Origin: DATARH01 sp035570495
GTDB taxonomy: Bacteria; Pseudomonadota; Alphaproteobacteria; ATCC43930; CGMCC-115725
Length of the DNA: 64,000 bases
Direction: 5' to 3'
NCBI GenBank assembly: GCA_035570495.1
Contig: DATMLO010000149.1
Coordinates: forward strand, 1-64,000
Shown here: one piece after another, positions 41,633 to 49,490 of the stretch
Position numbering within the stretch: the stretch's first letter is position 1
How the letters are laid out: each line of letters starts with the position of its first letter
The notes under the pieces: model-generated
Told to the model about the DNA's origin: nothing
Databases searched by the model: none
Seen by the model: only the letters and a program-made list of their open reading frames with translations
Made by a program: the position numbers and the translations under genes

Positions 41633-42832
41633 TTACGCCGCGGCGAAAGCCCCCGCTTCGCGCATCCCGGCGATATCGGCCTGGTTGTAACCGAGCTCGC
41701 GCAGGATCTCGTCGTTGTGCTGGCCGTTATCCGGCGTCGGCAGGCGCATCCGCGCCGGCTCGGGCGTCTTCATCATGTTGATCGCCTGGCCGACGACCTG
41801 CAATTCGCCGAGCCGCGGATGGTCCATCGGCCGCGCCATCTCCAGGTGTTGCACCTGCGGGTCGTTAAAGGTCTGATCGATCGTGTAGAGCGGGCCGCAC
41901 GGGACGCCGACCTCGTTCAACAGCTCGATCCAATAAGCGCTCGGTTTCGTCTTGGTAACTTCGCTGAGGATCTCATTGAGCTTCTTGCGATTTTTCGACC
42001 GCGCCGGGCCGGTCGCGTAATCCGGGTCGGTCAGGAGATGCGGCACCTCCGCCGCCTCGCAGAAGCGCTTGTAGAGATTGTCGCCCGAGGCGGCGATGTT
42101 GATCTGCCCGTCCGCGGTCGGGAAGAGGCCGGTTGGGATCCCGGTCGGGTGGTCGTTGCCCGCCTGCTTGGCGACCTCGCCGGCCTGTAGCCAGCGCGAG
42201 CCCTGGAAGTCGAGCATGAAAATCTGCGCCTCGAGCAGCGAGGTGTGCACCCACTGCCCCTCGCCTGTCTTCTCGCGTTCGATCAGCGCCATCATCATCG
42301 CCTGCGCCAGCAGCAGCCCGGCGCAAAGATCGTCGATCGGGATGCCGACACGCACCGGACCCTGGCCGGGGAAGCCGGTGATCGACATGAGGCCCCCCAT
42401 GCCCTGGGCGATCTGGTCGACGCCGGGCCGCTTGGCATAAGGCCCGGTCTGGCCAAAGCCCGAGATGCTGCCGTAGACGATGCGCGGGTTGATCTTCTTT
42501 ACCGACTCATAGTCGACGCCGAGGCGATGCTTCACGGTCGAGCGGAAATTCTCGACGATGACATCGGCTTTCGCCGCCAGTTTCATAAAAATAGCGAGAC
42601 CTTCCTTGGTCTTCAGATTGATCGCCAGGCTGCGCTTGTTACGGTGCAGGTTCTGAAAATCGAACCCCTCGCGGCGCGAGCCGGTGATGTCGGTACCGGG
42701 GCCGCCGGGCGGTTCGATCTTGATGACATTGGCGCCCCAATCGGCGAACTGGCGCACCGCGGTCGGCCCGGCGCGGGCATGAGTCAGGTCGAGGACGGTG
42801 TAACCGGACAGCGGCAGGGATCCGACGCTCAC
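41633..42832 (-). CDS. CaiB/BaiF CoA-transferase (second copy)
   Basis: GTG 42832 is preferred: GGAGGAAA lies 6 bases upstream, and the later frame starts with family sequence (SGYTVLDLTHARAGPTAVRQ). The 399-residue product has VDYESVKKINPRIVYGSIS, GFGQTGPYAKRPGVDQIAQG with the expected catalytic Asp, and GIPIDDLCAGLLLAQAMMMAL. It transfers CoA between organic acids (succinyl-CoA or similar donor). It is upstream of a palindrome pair and the MFS gene at 40186 on the same strand, and downstream of the MFS gene at 42921. Confidence 0.9.
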   Translation of the reverse strand: MSVGSLPLSGYTVLDLTHARAGPTAVRQFADWGANVIKIEPPGGPGTDITGSRREGFDFQNLHRNKRSLAINLKTKEGLAIFMKLAAKADVIVENFRSTVKHRLGVDYESVKKINPRIVYGSISGFGQTGPYAKRPGVDQIAQGMGGLMSITGFPGQGPVRVGIPIDDLCAGLLLAQAMMMALIEREKTGEGQWVHTSLLEAQIFMLDFQGSRWLQAGEVAKQAGNDHPTGIPTGLFPTADGQINIAASGDNLYKRFCEAAEVPHLLTDPDYATGPARSKNRKKLNEILSEVTKTKPSAYWIELLNEVGVPCGPLYTIDQTFNDPQVQHLEMARPMDHPRLGELQVVGQAINMMKTPEPARMRLPTPDNGQHNDEILRELGYNQADIAGMREAGAFAAA

Positions 42833-42920
42833 GATGGTTTCCTCCAAAAAATCAGCCAAATCTCGTCGGCAACTCTCGCCCGCCGCTCGGCGCAACGTCA
42901 AGGATCGCCAGCGTCTGCGG

Positions 42921-44162
42921 TCAGTCGTCCGCGGCAGCCAGTTGCGCGCCACGCCTGGTGACACGCGCGACCGGCACGCACATCAGAGCGAGAAACACGC
43001 CGAGGATCACAAAGATCGACGTCGTGCCCCAGGTATCGGCGATGACTCCCATGATCGGCGGGATGATAATCGCCGCGAGCCGATTCATCGTCTGACGCAG
43101 CCCCACCACCGCGCCCTGGCGATACGGCCCGACGGCCTTCGCCTGCACCGAGAACATCATCGGCTGCACCACGCCTTGCAGCCAGCCGCGCACGACATTC
43201 GCGGCGAGCAGCAGCGCGTAGACGCCGCCGAGAAACGGCGTGATGCAGATCACCGCGATCGAGATGATCGTGCCGGAAAGCATCGTTCTCTGCGGGTCGC
43301 CCATGCGCATCGCCCGCCCAGCGAACAAATGGCCAAGCCCGCTGAAAATCTCCACCGTCGCGAACAGGATGCCGATCGTCGTGCCGACGAGGCCTATCCC
43401 GTGCAGGTAGACGATGTAGAGCGATTGCTGCACGCCCATCGTCGCGGTGCGCAGAAAGATGATCGCCATCGAGGTGAAGACCACCGGGATCACCATCAAC
43501 GCGAAGCACTGCACGTAGTCCGAGACGTTCGGCAGCAACTCGCGCAGCCGGAAACTGCCCGCCACTCCCGGCGTCCGCTCCTTGGCCTCCGGTGCGCGCA
43601 GCAGCGCGACCGTCAGCGCGCCCCCCCACAGCGCACCGAGGACAAAGGCTGGCCACGCCCCGCCGAAATCCCACACCAAGCCCACGATGATCGGCGCCGC
43701 CGTGGTGCCGATCCGGGCGAAAAAGCTGAACCGGCCGATATATTCGGCCTCGCCCTCGGCAAGCTGGGCGATCAGCGTTTGCGCTCCCGACCACGCGAAA
43801 TTGAGCGCCGCGCCATTGGCGATCTGCAGCAGCAGGAGCGGCCAAAACCACGGCAGCAGCGGAAAGACGGGCGCGAGCAAGATGGCCGACCACACAAAAA
43901 ACAAGGTCACCCGCCGCGTCCCGAAGCGGTCCATCAACACGCCGATATGGATCGACAGCAGTACCGCGAGCAACGAGCGCGCGCCGACCAGAAGGCCAAC
44001 CTGGCTCGCGTTCATACCGAGCGACAGACCGTAGAGCGGGATAAGGAAATTGTAGAAGTCGCTGTAACCCATGCCGAACAGCCCGACGAGATAGATCGGC
44101 GCCGGGTTGGTTAGCCCCGAAGGTCTAACGACTCGAGGTCGGGCGGGTGTCTCGCCTCTCAT
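42921..44162 (-). CDS. MFS transporter
   Basis: This 413-residue multi-helix major facilitator has YGLSLGMNASQVGLLVGARS, the loop motif GVLMDRFGTRRVTLFFVWS and GAALNFAWSGAQTLIAQLAE, with further GRFSFFARIGTTAAPIIVGL. It lacks the close ACS signatures of the neighbour at 40186; a drug- or metabolite-exporter-like subfamily is possible. The substrate is not deducible. The exact start is uncertain, because the first ~18 residues are poor in family sequence. It is upstream of the CaiB transferase on the same strand. Confidence 0.85.
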   Translation of the reverse strand: MRGETPARPRVVRPSGLTNPAPIYLVGLFGMGYSDFYNFLIPLYGLSLGMNASQVGLLVGARSLLAVLLSIHIGVLMDRFGTRRVTLFFVWSAILLAPVFPLLPWFWPLLLLQIANGAALNFAWSGAQTLIAQLAEGEAEYIGRFSFFARIGTTAAPIIVGLVWDFGGAWPAFVLGALWGGALTVALLRAPEAKERTPGVAGSFRLRELLPNVSDYVQCFALMVIPVVFTSMAIIFLRTATMGVQQSLYIVYLHGIGLVGTTIGILFATVEIFSGLGHLFAGRAMRMGDPQRTMLSGTIISIAVICITPFLGGVYALLLAANVVRGWLQGVVQPMMFSVQAKAVGPYRQGAVVGLRQTMNRLAAIIIPPIMGVIADTWGTTSIFVILGVFLALMCVPVARVTRRGAQLAAADD

Positions 44163-44234
44163 TCTGCCGGCGAGTGTCGGGCTTTTTTGCCGCGCCCTAA
44201 AGCGCGTCGTCCGCAGGGGTGGGGTGCGGCGGCG

Positions 44235-44825
44235 CTACTTCACGCCGGTTGCGCGGCGGAAGCGGTTTTTCAGGTACACCCCGTCGCGCGACGGCAGCAC
44301 GCGGGGCGGCTCGTCGGCGAGGATCGCGACGCGCGCGAAGAGTGTGCCGGTCATCGCCTGCGCGCGCCGGGCGAAATCGGCGAGCGCGGTCTCGTCGGTA
44401 ATGTCGAGCGCCGCCGCGATGCCGCAGGACCGCGCTACCCCGACGAGGTCGACCGCACTGTCGGTGTGGCTCGGCTGCATGCCGGTCTCGGCATAGCGGC
44501 CGTTGTCGAAGACCGCGATCGCCAGATTGGGCGGCGCCTGCACCCCGATCGTCGCCAGCGCACCGAGGCCCATCAGCGTATCGCCGTCCCCGGTCACCAC
44601 CAGCACCGGCCGATCGGCACGCGCGATCGCCAGACCCAGCCCGACCATCGCCGCACCGCCCATCGCGCCCCACAGATAGAAATTGCGCTCGTCATCGGCG
44701 ACCGACGCAGCGTCATAGGTGGTCGAGCCGAGCCCCGTGACCACCAGCGTCTCGCCCCGCTCGGCGAGCAGCACGCGGATCGCGGCGCGGCGGTCGAGCC
44801 GCGGCTGATTGCTGCCGGCGGTCAT
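44235..44825 (-). CDS. TPP-dependent decarboxylase, beta (pyrophosphate-binding) subunit
   Basis: This 196-residue protein has the thiamine-diphosphate motif VTGDGDTLMGLGALATIG followed by AIAVFDNGRYAETG (GDG-x~26-N). It begins MTAGSNQPRLDRRAAIRVLL and contains FYLWGAMGGAAMVGLGLAIA, as in ComE/phosphonopyruvate decarboxylase C-terminal halves. ATG 44825 overlaps the partner stop by four bases. It needs the preceding gene for activity. Reaction by homology: non-oxidative decarboxylation of sulfopyruvate, phosphonopyruvate or a similar 2-oxo acid. Confidence 0.85.
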   Translation of the reverse strand: MTAGSNQPRLDRRAAIRVLLAERGETLVVTGLGSTTYDAASVADDERNFYLWGAMGGAAMVGLGLAIARADRPVLVVTGDGDTLMGLGALATIGVQAPPNLAIAVFDNGRYAETGMQPSHTDSAVDLVGVARSCGIAAALDITDETALADFARRAQAMTGTLFARVAILADEPPRVLPSRDGVYLKNRFRRATGVK

Positions 44826-45343
44826 TCCTTCACCCATTTCTTCGCGCCGATGAGGCGCTGCGACAGCAGCACCGCCGTGGCGAGGCCGCCGTTGAACGCG
44901 ATGTCGAGCGCCGCGGCGACAGTGTCGGCCGCGTCTGCCGCGTCGTCGACCCGGTAGACCAGCACATCCATCAGTTCGAGCGCCGCTTGGGTCTTCGACC
45001 CCATCGCCACCTGCCACGGGTTGAACTCGGCCCATTCGCCGCGCATCGTCAGCGGAAATCGGCAGGCTTTCGCGAGGCTCAGCATGTTGATGCAGTTGCC
45101 GACCCCGCTCGATTGCATCAACAGCGCGCAGCGTTGCCCGCCGAGCCAGGCGCCGGCGGCGAGCGCGATCCCTTCCTCTTCGGTGGTCAGCGACACCGCG
45201 CGGATCTTGGAATCGGCGTGGCAGCGCTCGATCAGCCGCGCATGCCCGGCATCCGGAACATAGCCAACCTGGCGAATATCCGCCGCCGTCAGCGCGGCGA
45301 AGATCGCGTCGCGCCAATCCACGCTCTGGCTCATGCCCCTCAT
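44822..45343 (-). CDS. TPP-dependent decarboxylase, alpha (PYR-domain) subunit
   Basis: This 173-residue protein has the pyrimidine-domain glutamate region AVSLTTEEEGIALAAGAWLG, the sequence LLMQSSGVGNCINMLSLAKA and ATAVLLSQRLIGAKKWVKE. It corresponds to ComD or the N-terminal half of phosphonopyruvate decarboxylase. The start ATG 45343 follows AGGAGAAC. It overlaps the beta subunit by 4 bases, so stoichiometric expression is expected. Upstream is a membrane-anchored protein gene (96-base gap). No coenzyme M gene is near, so a sulfopyruvate role is not implied. Confidence 0.85.
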   Translation of the reverse strand: MRGMSQSVDWRDAIFAALTAADIRQVGYVPDAGHARLIERCHADSKIRAVSLTTEEEGIALAAGAWLGGQRCALLMQSSGVGNCINMLSLAKACRFPLTMRGEWAEFNPWQVAMGSKTQAALELMDVLVYRVDDAADAADTVAAALDIAFNGGLATAVLLSQRLIGAKKWVKE

Positions 45344-45439
45344 GTTCTCCTGCGGCCCGTTTTGCGGCGCCCCACTGATAACTCAGCCCCGACGGCGCGC
45401 AAAGCCGCCGCTCGGCATGGCTTCCTTGTTCGCCGCGCC

Positions 45440-46030
45440 TCAGTCTATCGGCATGGTCGAGGTTGGGCAGGTAGCACGGCGGGCGGCCGCGCGCGGCATC
45501 TTCGCCCAGGCCGCCGTATCGTCGTTCCCCATCGGAATGCATTCGGCGAGCTGTCCCGGCACGAAAAACACGAGGCGCGGCTTCTCGTCCGACGGAAAGG
45601 TGAAGTCGAACGCGCCAAGATATTCCCACCCATCGCCGCGCCCGGAGGTCAGCGGCGCCGCGTCGAACGGCTTCAGAGTGATCTCCACGTCATGGCCTTG
45701 CGCGCTCAGAAGCGCGAGATGGTTGTCGTCGATGCGGTAGAGGCTGGTGCGCGCACGATGCGCCCAGTCCCAGCCGGGGATTGTCGCGATATGGTACTGG
45801 CCGTCGCTGATGAAGGTCACATGGCGCCCGGAATCGCGCGCCTCGTCGTCGGACAGAAAGAGGTCGAGCCGGGCATTAAAGCCATATTGCGGGATTTCCG
45901 CGACCGCCGAATAGCGCGGCACCATCAGATACCAGGCGGTGTAGAGCGAGATCGCCGCGGCTGGCAGTACCGCAACCCCGCAGATGATCGCGACGACCAA
46001 AAGCGACTGGCCGAGAAAACGCTTAGACAC
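45440..46030 (-). CDS. Membrane-anchored protein of unknown function (196 aa)
   Basis: One N-terminal hydrophobic segment (LLVVAIICGVAVLPAAAISLY) is a signal anchor. The remainder is a ~165-residue extracytoplasmic domain: YGFNARLDLFLSDDEARDSG, ARTSLYRIDDNHLALLSAQG, HDVEITLKPFDAAPL and FPSDEKPRLVFFVPGQLAEC. There are two cysteines near the end. No family is recognised. It is on the same strand as the decarboxylase genes. Confidence 0.65.
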   Translation of the reverse strand: MSKRFLGQSLLVVAIICGVAVLPAAAISLYTAWYLMVPRYSAVAEIPQYGFNARLDLFLSDDEARDSGRHVTFISDGQYHIATIPGWDWAHRARTSLYRIDDNHLALLSAQGHDVEITLKPFDAAPLTSGRGDGWEYLGAFDFTFPSDEKPRLVFFVPGQLAECIPMGNDDTAAWAKMPRAAARRATCPTSTMPID

Positions 46031-46089
46031 GGCGAAAACTCAAATTCTGCGCGCTACCTGGCAATTGCGGTGCAATGCCGGCGCCAACT

Positions 46090-46155
46090 CTAGCGGCCGT
46101 GCCGGCAAATGCGTGCGCGAGTTTGGTATTGCTCCGTTGCATGCGTGATAAAGCC
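46090..46155 (-). pseudogene. C-terminal relic of a second citrate-synthase-like gene
   Basis: Directly after the citrate-synthase stop, the same frame reads GFITHATEQYQTRARICRHG R-stop. It parallels the last residues of the intact gene just upstream (GWIAHAMEQYETGVLIRPRA). About 15 of the aligned residues match, including the IxHA-EQY core. The rest of the gene body is missing, so I interpret it as the end of a deleted tandem copy. Confidence 0.65.
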
Positions 46156-47325
46156 TCAGCCCGCACGGCGTCCGGTGTAGCGGGCGCGCGGGCGGATCAG
46201 CACGCCGGTTTCGTATTGCTCCATCGCGTGCGCGATCCAACCGACCGACCGTGCGACGAGAAAGATCGCCAGCGCCGAACCGGGCGGAAGACCGAGCGCG
46301 GTGGTCGCCGCGCCGAGCGCGAAATCGATATTGGGGGCTTGCCCGGTCAGCTCCATCGCCGCGACCGCCGCCGCCGCCGCGCGCCGCCCCGCCTCTGGAC
46401 GCGCTGCAATCAGCGCGTCGACGATCGCCAGCGCGCGCGGGTCGCCATTCGGGTAAAGCGGCTGGCCGAGCCCAGGCAACGCTTCGCCGCGCTGGAGCCG
46501 TGCCGCCATCAGCGGCAACGGCTCGGCGCTGTCGCCCAACTCGCGAAACAGCGCCTCGGCTTGCGATGACGCACCACCGTGCCGCCGCCCCGACAACGCC
46601 GCGAGCGCGCCCGACACCGCTGCATAGGGTGTCGCACCGGTCGACGCGATGCAGCGTCCGACAAAGGTCGAGGCATTCAATTCATGGTCGGCAAGCAGCA
46701 CCAGACAGCGCCGCACCAGATCGGCGGCGGCCGCGTCGAGCCGCCATGCCGTCGCGAGCTGCGCGTGCACCGGCGACGGCCCGGCGCCGGCGACGCACGC
46801 CGCCAGCTCGGCGAGGATCAGCCTTCCGGTGCGCACGACCCCCGCTTTTGTCAGGTCGAGCGCCGCATGATCTGCCGCGCTCATCTCCGCGAGGCGGATT
46901 TGGCAGCGTTCGATGACGCCGATAATACCCTCGCCCCGTTTACGGGGAGAGGGGGGAACCCACGCCGCAGGCGTGGGAGGGTGAGGGGCGGCCACCGCGC
47001 GATCATCCCAAAGGATGTCGGCCACCTCCTCCAACGTCGCGGTCTCGGCCAAAACCAGCGCATCACGGCCGCGATAAAAGAGCCGGTGATCTTCGATCAG
47101 GCAGATTGCTGAGCCGATGACCGGGATCAGATCCTCGGCCGGCGGCCGGGCGCGGGTCGTGCCGCGGCCGGCGCGGAAGCTCTCGATCTCGTCGACGTCG
47201 TAATGGCGCTCGCGGCTGCCGACGATCTCCGTTGATCGCAACAAACCACGGCTTACATAAGCGTAGAGCGTATCAACCTTGACGCCGAGCCGGTCGGCCG
47301 CCTCGCGCGCAGACAACAGCAACAT
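46156..47325 (-). CDS. HTH-containing citrate synthase family protein with palindromic in-frame insertion
   Basis: ATG 47325 gives 389 residues. The N-terminal ~60 residues are a MerR/excisionase-like helix-turn-helix (LSAREAADRLGVKVDTLYAY, VSRGLLRSTEIVGSRERHYD). The remainder is citrate synthase: LLADHELNASTFVGRCIAS (active His), ALSGRRHGG, GQPLYPNGDPRALAIVDAL and APNIDFALGAATTAL (catalytic Asp) with IFLVARSVGWIAHAMEQYET. Between the regulatory and catalytic parts, ~22 residues (APHPPTPAAWVPPSPRKRGE) are encoded by a palindromic repeat. Such HTH-citrate synthases may condense oxaloacetate with acetyl- or propionyl-CoA, or act as regulators; which one cannot be told. It is divergent from the cupin gene. 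Confidence 0.88.
   Translation of the reverse strand: MLLLSAREAADRLGVKVDTLYAYVSRGLLRSTEIVGSRERHYDVDEIESFRAGRGTTRARPPAEDLIPVIGSAICLIEDHRLFYRGRDALVLAETATLEEVADILWDDRAVAAPHPPTPAAWVPPSPRKRGEGIIGVIERCQIRLAEMSAADHAALDLTKAGVVRTGRLILAELAACVAGAGPSPVHAQLATAWRLDAAAADLVRRCLVLLADHELNASTFVGRCIASTGATPYAAVSGALAALSGRRHGGASSQAEALFRELGDSAEPLPLMAARLQRGEALPGLGQPLYPNGDPRALAIVDALIAARPEAGRRAAAAAVAAMELTGQAPNIDFALGAATTALGLPPGSALAIFLVARSVGWIAHAMEQYETGVLIRPRARYTGRRAG
46928..46988. repeat. Palindromic element inside the citrate synthase gene
   Basis: Two hairpins lie in this stretch: CCCCG-TTTA-CGGGG (46934-46947) and CCCACGC...GCGTGGG (46959-46977). CCCTCGCC/GTGAGGGG ends frame the element. It is read through in frame as a Pro/Gly-rich peptide and resembles the intergenic CTCTCCC/GGGAGAGG repeat at 41596-41625. 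This is like the in-gene palindromic elements known from Rickettsia (RPE), but of the local repeat type. Confidence 0.75.
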
Positions 47326-47356
47326 CTTCCGCCGGTCCGATCTGCAAACTTGATCC

Positions 47357-47381
47357 AATCTTGATTCAGAGAATCAAGATT
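47357..47381. promoter_or_regulatory. Perfect 11-bp inverted repeat in the divergent citrate synthase/cupin promoter region
   Basis: AATCTTGATTC, AGA, GAATCAAGATT: perfect arms, 3-base spacer, 32 bases upstream of the citrate-synthase ATG and 55 bases before the cupin ATG (47436). Position and symmetry fit an operator for a dimeric regulator. The HTH domain of the citrate synthase is a candidate ligand (inference). Confidence 0.7.
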
Positions 47382-47435
47382 GACTCACACCGCCCGGCGA
47401 CGCAAGGCTCCCCCGTCCGACCGAGGGGGCCAGCC

Positions 47436-47921
47436 ATGGCAAAACGCATCGATCCGAAAACCCTGCCGGTGATTTCCGGCACGCTCTACCCGCCGCCGTT
47501 CGACGAGCCGTGCCGGGCGCGCCACCGCACCCGGCTCGCGGACGCGGCCGGCCTCTCGCAGTACGGGGTGAACCTGGTGCGCCTCGAACCGGGCGCGTGG
47601 TCGAGCCAGCGTCACTGGCACACCGCGCAGGATGAGTTCGTTTACGTCCTTTCGGGCGAAATAACCCTCGTCACCGACGCCGGCGACGAAATCCTCAGGC
47701 CCGGTGACTGCGCCGGCTTCCCCGCCAATGACGGCGACGGCCACCATCTGCAAAACCGCTCGTCCGCCGACGCCACCTTCCTTGAAATGGGCCCGAGGCC
47801 GCCCGACGATCGTGCGTTCTATTCCGACATCGACATGAAAGTGTCGGCCGAAGATCCGCCTGGCACCTACACTCATCGCGATGGGACGCCCTACCCCAAG
47901 CAGGAGCGGCGCGGAGCCTAG
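47436..47921 (+). CDS. Cupin domain protein
   Basis: ATG 47436 gives 161 residues. The double-stranded beta-helix has the first cupin motif in RHWHTAQDEFVYVLSGEITL (two His, Glu) and the second in DGDGHHLQNRSS. It is a stand-alone cupin with metal ligands present, possibly an isomerase, dioxygenase or sugar-binding protein. The longer frame from 47361 starts inside the palindromic operator and is rejected. Probably regulated by the 11-bp inverted repeat shared with the divergent citrate synthase gene. Confidence 0.85.
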   Translation: MAKRIDPKTLPVISGTLYPPPFDEPCRARHRTRLADAAGLSQYGVNLVRLEPGAWSSQRHWHTAQDEFVYVLSGEITLVTDAGDEILRPGDCAGFPANDGDGHHLQNRSSADATFLEMGPRPPDDRAFYSDIDMKVSAEDPPGTYTHRDGTPYPKQERRGA

Positions 47922-47967
47922 TCCCTGCCAACCCGGCGCGGAGGTGGCGCGGAGAGCTAACCCGTCC

Positions 47968-48531
47968 TCAGAATATCGCCAGGATATCGCCGCGGCGCGA
48001 GAGCACCCCCGCGAGCTGGGCGAGCTGCGTATCGATCCGCTGCTCGCTTTCCGGGGCGATCGCCAAATCGACCGGTAGCATGGCTACGAGGTCTGCGAGC
48101 TGTTTGGCGCCGCCCAGCATCAGCACATCGCAATTGCCGAGCTTGGCGAGCGTGTCGAGTTCATCGCGATGCCGCTGCCAGATGCGGTCGTTGGGTGGCA
48201 CAGCGGCGCCCCGCACGCGGGTGTCGATGTCGCCAATGCGATCTTCGATCGCGCGGAACTGCCGAGCCGCCGCGAGATGCACCGGGTCCGGGTCGGGGTG
48301 CTCCCGTGTCGGCGGCGGGAGGAATTTGCGCCGGTAGCGGCCCTCGAGGTCGCGCAACCGCGCAACCGCGCCGGCGAGATGCTCGCTGACGCGCGAGCGC
48401 ACTAGCAGATCATCGGCGCGCATCTGGTTGTCGAGACGATACCAGTTATAGCCGTAGCCGTTGATCAGCATCACACCGATCCGGTAGAGCGGATCGTCCT
48501 CTCCCGGAAGCCCGGAAACGGGGCTAGCCAC
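47968..48531 (-). CDS. Unknown soluble protein coupled to SPFH gene (187 aa)
   Basis: GTG 48531 overlaps the SPFH stop by eight bases. A 60-base longer frame from 48591 is possible but starts inside the partner. The product has RIGVMLINGYGYNWYRLDNQ, LLVRSRVSEHLAGAVARLRD, RKFLPPPTREHPDPDPVHLA and DELDTLAKLGNCDVLMLGGA. It is mainly helical with no signal peptide or membrane segment. The function is unknown; tight overlap suggests a partner of the SPFH protein, perhaps in membrane microdomain assembly. Confidence 0.65.
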   Translation of the reverse strand: MASPVSGLPGEDDPLYRIGVMLINGYGYNWYRLDNQMRADDLLVRSRVSEHLAGAVARLRDLEGRYRRKFLPPPTREHPDPDPVHLAAARQFRAIEDRIGDIDTRVRGAAVPPNDRIWQRHRDELDTLAKLGNCDVLMLGGAKQLADLVAMLPVDLAIAPESEQRIDTQLAQLAGVLSRRGDILAIF

Positions 48532-49369
48532 GAGCCGGTCCCGGCGTACCGCTGATCCCGCCGACCGCCACGGTCGCTTGCACCGGCGCACCGATCGTGA
48601 AGGGCTGGCCGATCGCCATATTGGGCGCCGAAACGAGGCCGTGCTCGGCCATGATCATCGCGATGTAGTAGCGCACCGCGTCGATCTCCTGCAGGCCAAA
48701 GGCGCGCAGCGAGATCAACGCGCGCATCCGCTCGTCGCGCGGAAAGACAAGGACCTTGACGGTGTCGAGCGTGATGCCGAACACCTTGAGGAAATCCTGC
48801 AGATGGCCGTGCACGGTCTCGACGATCTCGTGGATCTTCTCATTGACCCGTTCGAGCGGCGTAACCTGAACGACCTGATTGATCGCCTGCTCGACGACCG
48901 GCTTGGCGTAGTCGTTGACCTGTTCGGCGGTGATCGTGTGGTCGGCGACCGGCATGTGGGTGACGAGCGCAACCGCATCGTCCTTGTTCGCGACGTGAAA
49001 GTAGTAGTCGACCTCATAGCTCATCTCTGCCATCTCGGAAGACAGCGCGAGTCCCATCGCCTTCACCACCATCTTCGAGCGGTTGATATAAAGCGCTTCG
49101 TACTGCCAGGGGCTTTGGCCGCCAAAAAACGCCTGAGTGAACGAGCCAAGGATCGGGCGATCCGGCGTCGTCACCGGGTATTGCCCCGTATCGTAGACGC
49201 TGAGGATCGCCCCGCGCGATTTGAGCACGCAGAAATGGTTGCTTTCGACCGTCAACAGCGAGTTGTTGACGATCGAGTTGTCCGGATAATGCCAGAGCAA
49301 GATGCCGGGCCCCATGACCTCCCGACCATCGCTGCCAAGCGTCGAAATGACCCCACGAATTCCCTGCAC
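48524..49369 (-). CDS. SPFH/Band 7 domain protein
   Basis: This 281-residue protein has the Band 7 fold: RGAILSVYDTGQYPVTTPDR, YINRSKMVVKAMGLALSSEM, VTHMPVADHTITAEQVNDYA and LERVNEKIHEIVETVHGHLQ, followed by VFGITLDTVKVLVFPRDER. There is no obvious N-terminal membrane anchor; some family members associate with membranes peripherally. The C-terminus is Gly/Pro-rich. SPFH proteins scaffold membrane microdomains or protease complexes. The 187-residue partner overlaps by 8 bases and is probably its functional companion. Confidence 0.8.
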   Translation of the reverse strand: MQGIRGVISTLGSDGREVMGPGILLWHYPDNSIVNNSLLTVESNHFCVLKSRGAILSVYDTGQYPVTTPDRPILGSFTQAFFGGQSPWQYEALYINRSKMVVKAMGLALSSEMAEMSYEVDYYFHVANKDDAVALVTHMPVADHTITAEQVNDYAKPVVEQAINQVVQVTPLERVNEKIHEIVETVHGHLQDFLKVFGITLDTVKVLVFPRDERMRALISLRAFGLQEIDAVRYYIAMIMAEHGLVSAPNMAIGQPFTIGAPVQATVAVGGISGTPGPARG

Positions 49370-49490
49370 GACGGCTCTCCTTGCGCTGAACGACTTCGTT
49401 GCGGCGCGCTAATCCTTATCTCATGTGCCGTTACGCAAGCCTTGCGAGACGGGTTCCTTTGGCGTCTTGGATGTTGGCAATTGGTCCGGC

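Noticed and set aside
46040..46240. 66-residue minus-strand ORF over the citrate synthase 3' end
   Set aside because: Its apparent internal repeats reflect the duplicated 3' end of the citrate synthase in another frame, not a protein.
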